A DNA stretch of 64,000 bases from Triatoma infestans (taxonomy: Eukaryota > Arthropoda > Insecta > Hemiptera > Reduviidae), in contig JAAEAF010000103.1 of NCBI GenBank assembly GCA_011037195.1, positions 248,001-312,000 of the forward strand. The letters are read 5' to 3'. The notes under the pieces are model-generated. The model saw only the letters and a list, made by a program, of their open reading frames with translations, ran no database searches and was not told where the DNA came from. Position numbers and translations under genes: made by a program. Shown here piece by piece: positions 63,292 through 64,000 of the stretch; within the stretch, counting starts at the first letter, position 1, and each line of letters starts with the position of its first letter.

Positions 63292-64000
63292 TATTATTAT
63301 TCACAAAAGGGGAGGGCAAACCCTACGCTATCCAAAGCCTCCCAGGGCCCATATAGCTACCCCTAAAGAATAACAACCACTGGGACTAGAACGAAAATCC
63401 AGGCCCAGGTTTAAACCATCTAAGTTTCACCACAGACCGAACAAATCGGACCAAAACCTTAAAAGGACACAGCTTAAGATCCTCTACCGATATCCTATTC
63501 CGGCCGAAGGCCCTAAACCTAATCTCCTCACAACCCAAACAATTCGTCATCAGATGCATGGGTGTTTCCTCCTCAGTCTCACAAAATCTACAAAAGGGGT
63601 CAGGCACGAGTCCCATTATATAGAGATGTCTCCTTAAAACATAATGACGAGTGAGGAATCCAACCAGATGTCTGAGGGAGGTCCGTGAAAGACATCGGAC
63701 CCCGCTACTCAAAGCTCCGTCCGGGCCCCCAACGAGCATTTTAGATTGCCGACAACCCACTGCACTCATCCATAAGGATGAAAGCTCGACAAACATGTGC
63801 CAGAAGACACACCAAGAGCAGGCTCTGGACCAATGAAATGGAGAGAGGCACCTAATTTGGCAAACCTATCCACCTCCTCATTCCCAAAAATTCCCATATG
63901 ACCTGGAACCCAGACCAGAAGGACATCCTTTAATGAAGAAAGATCTTCCAGTCTTTTAGAACATTCCAGCACCAATCTGGAAGTGAAGACACATGAATTA
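63292..64000 (-). mobile_element. LINE family A, 3' end (runs off the window)
   Basis: Minus-strand frames: [20 protein letters not shown] (RNase H end, 63975-63766), then DPFCRFCETEEETPMHLMTN and GPGFSF (63796-63386). It matches the fossil at 8.8-11.1 kb block for block but with fewer breaks (Cys motif intact). The 3' UTR near 63300-63380 (tagctatatgggcc, taatttaataat-like end) is also shared. A frame change near 63780 breaks it. Confidence 0.82.

Overview
The window reads as nuclear DNA of an arthropod, most likely an insect. Three conserved animal genes are split by GT-AG introns, the non-coding DNA is very AT-rich, and many retrotransposon and DNA-transposon fossils lie between and inside the genes. 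Nothing bacterial, plasmid-like or CRISPR-like is visible. All calls come from reading the sequence; no database search was run.

Genes. (1) The left edge holds a plus-strand terminal exon of an unrecognised gene (707-1014) with an apparent one-base slip at an A-run. (2) A complete three-exon gene on the minus strand (4432-5481) encodes a 211-residue UPF0598 protein, the homologue of human C8orf82. (3) Head-to-head with it, a ten-exon plus-strand gene (6570-24315) encodes Additional sex combs (Asx), the PR-DUB/Polycomb cofactor, with DEUBAD exons and a C-terminal atypical PHD finger; the splice phases give 1165 residues. (4) A plus-strand carnitine O-acetyltransferase gene (CRAT) has nine recognisable exons between 42006 and 61934 and continues past the right edge; its first exon or exons were not found.

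Mobile DNA. Asx intron 3 (7.9 kb) holds a decayed I/R1-like LINE (family A), the tail of a second LINE type and two long palindromes; a third palindrome and a mariner fossil lie in intron 5. The Asx-CRAT gap holds a truncated LINE inside a perfect 23-bp inverted repeat, a GC-rich 5-kb LINE with RNase H (family B) and two older reverse-transcriptase scraps. CRAT intron 4 (11.7 kb) is a four-level nest: a foldback element with arms of about 550 bp, split by a Jockey-like LINE with a 12-bp target duplication, split by a BEL/Pao LTR element with a 5-bp target duplication, one of whose LTRs is split by a member of a dispersed repeat family. Later CRAT introns hold a family-B fragment, more of the dispersed repeat and a deleted mariner. 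The right edge holds PIF/Harbinger-like remains and a minus-strand family-A LINE tail.

Most notable: the datable nest in CRAT, with near-identical BEL/Pao LTRs around a body that has lost its reverse transcriptase; a decayed duplicate of a CRAT exon in the preceding intron; three palindromes in one 4-kb stretch of Asx that share a short motif; and a multi-copy repeat family built of units of about 300 bp with a terminal hairpin.
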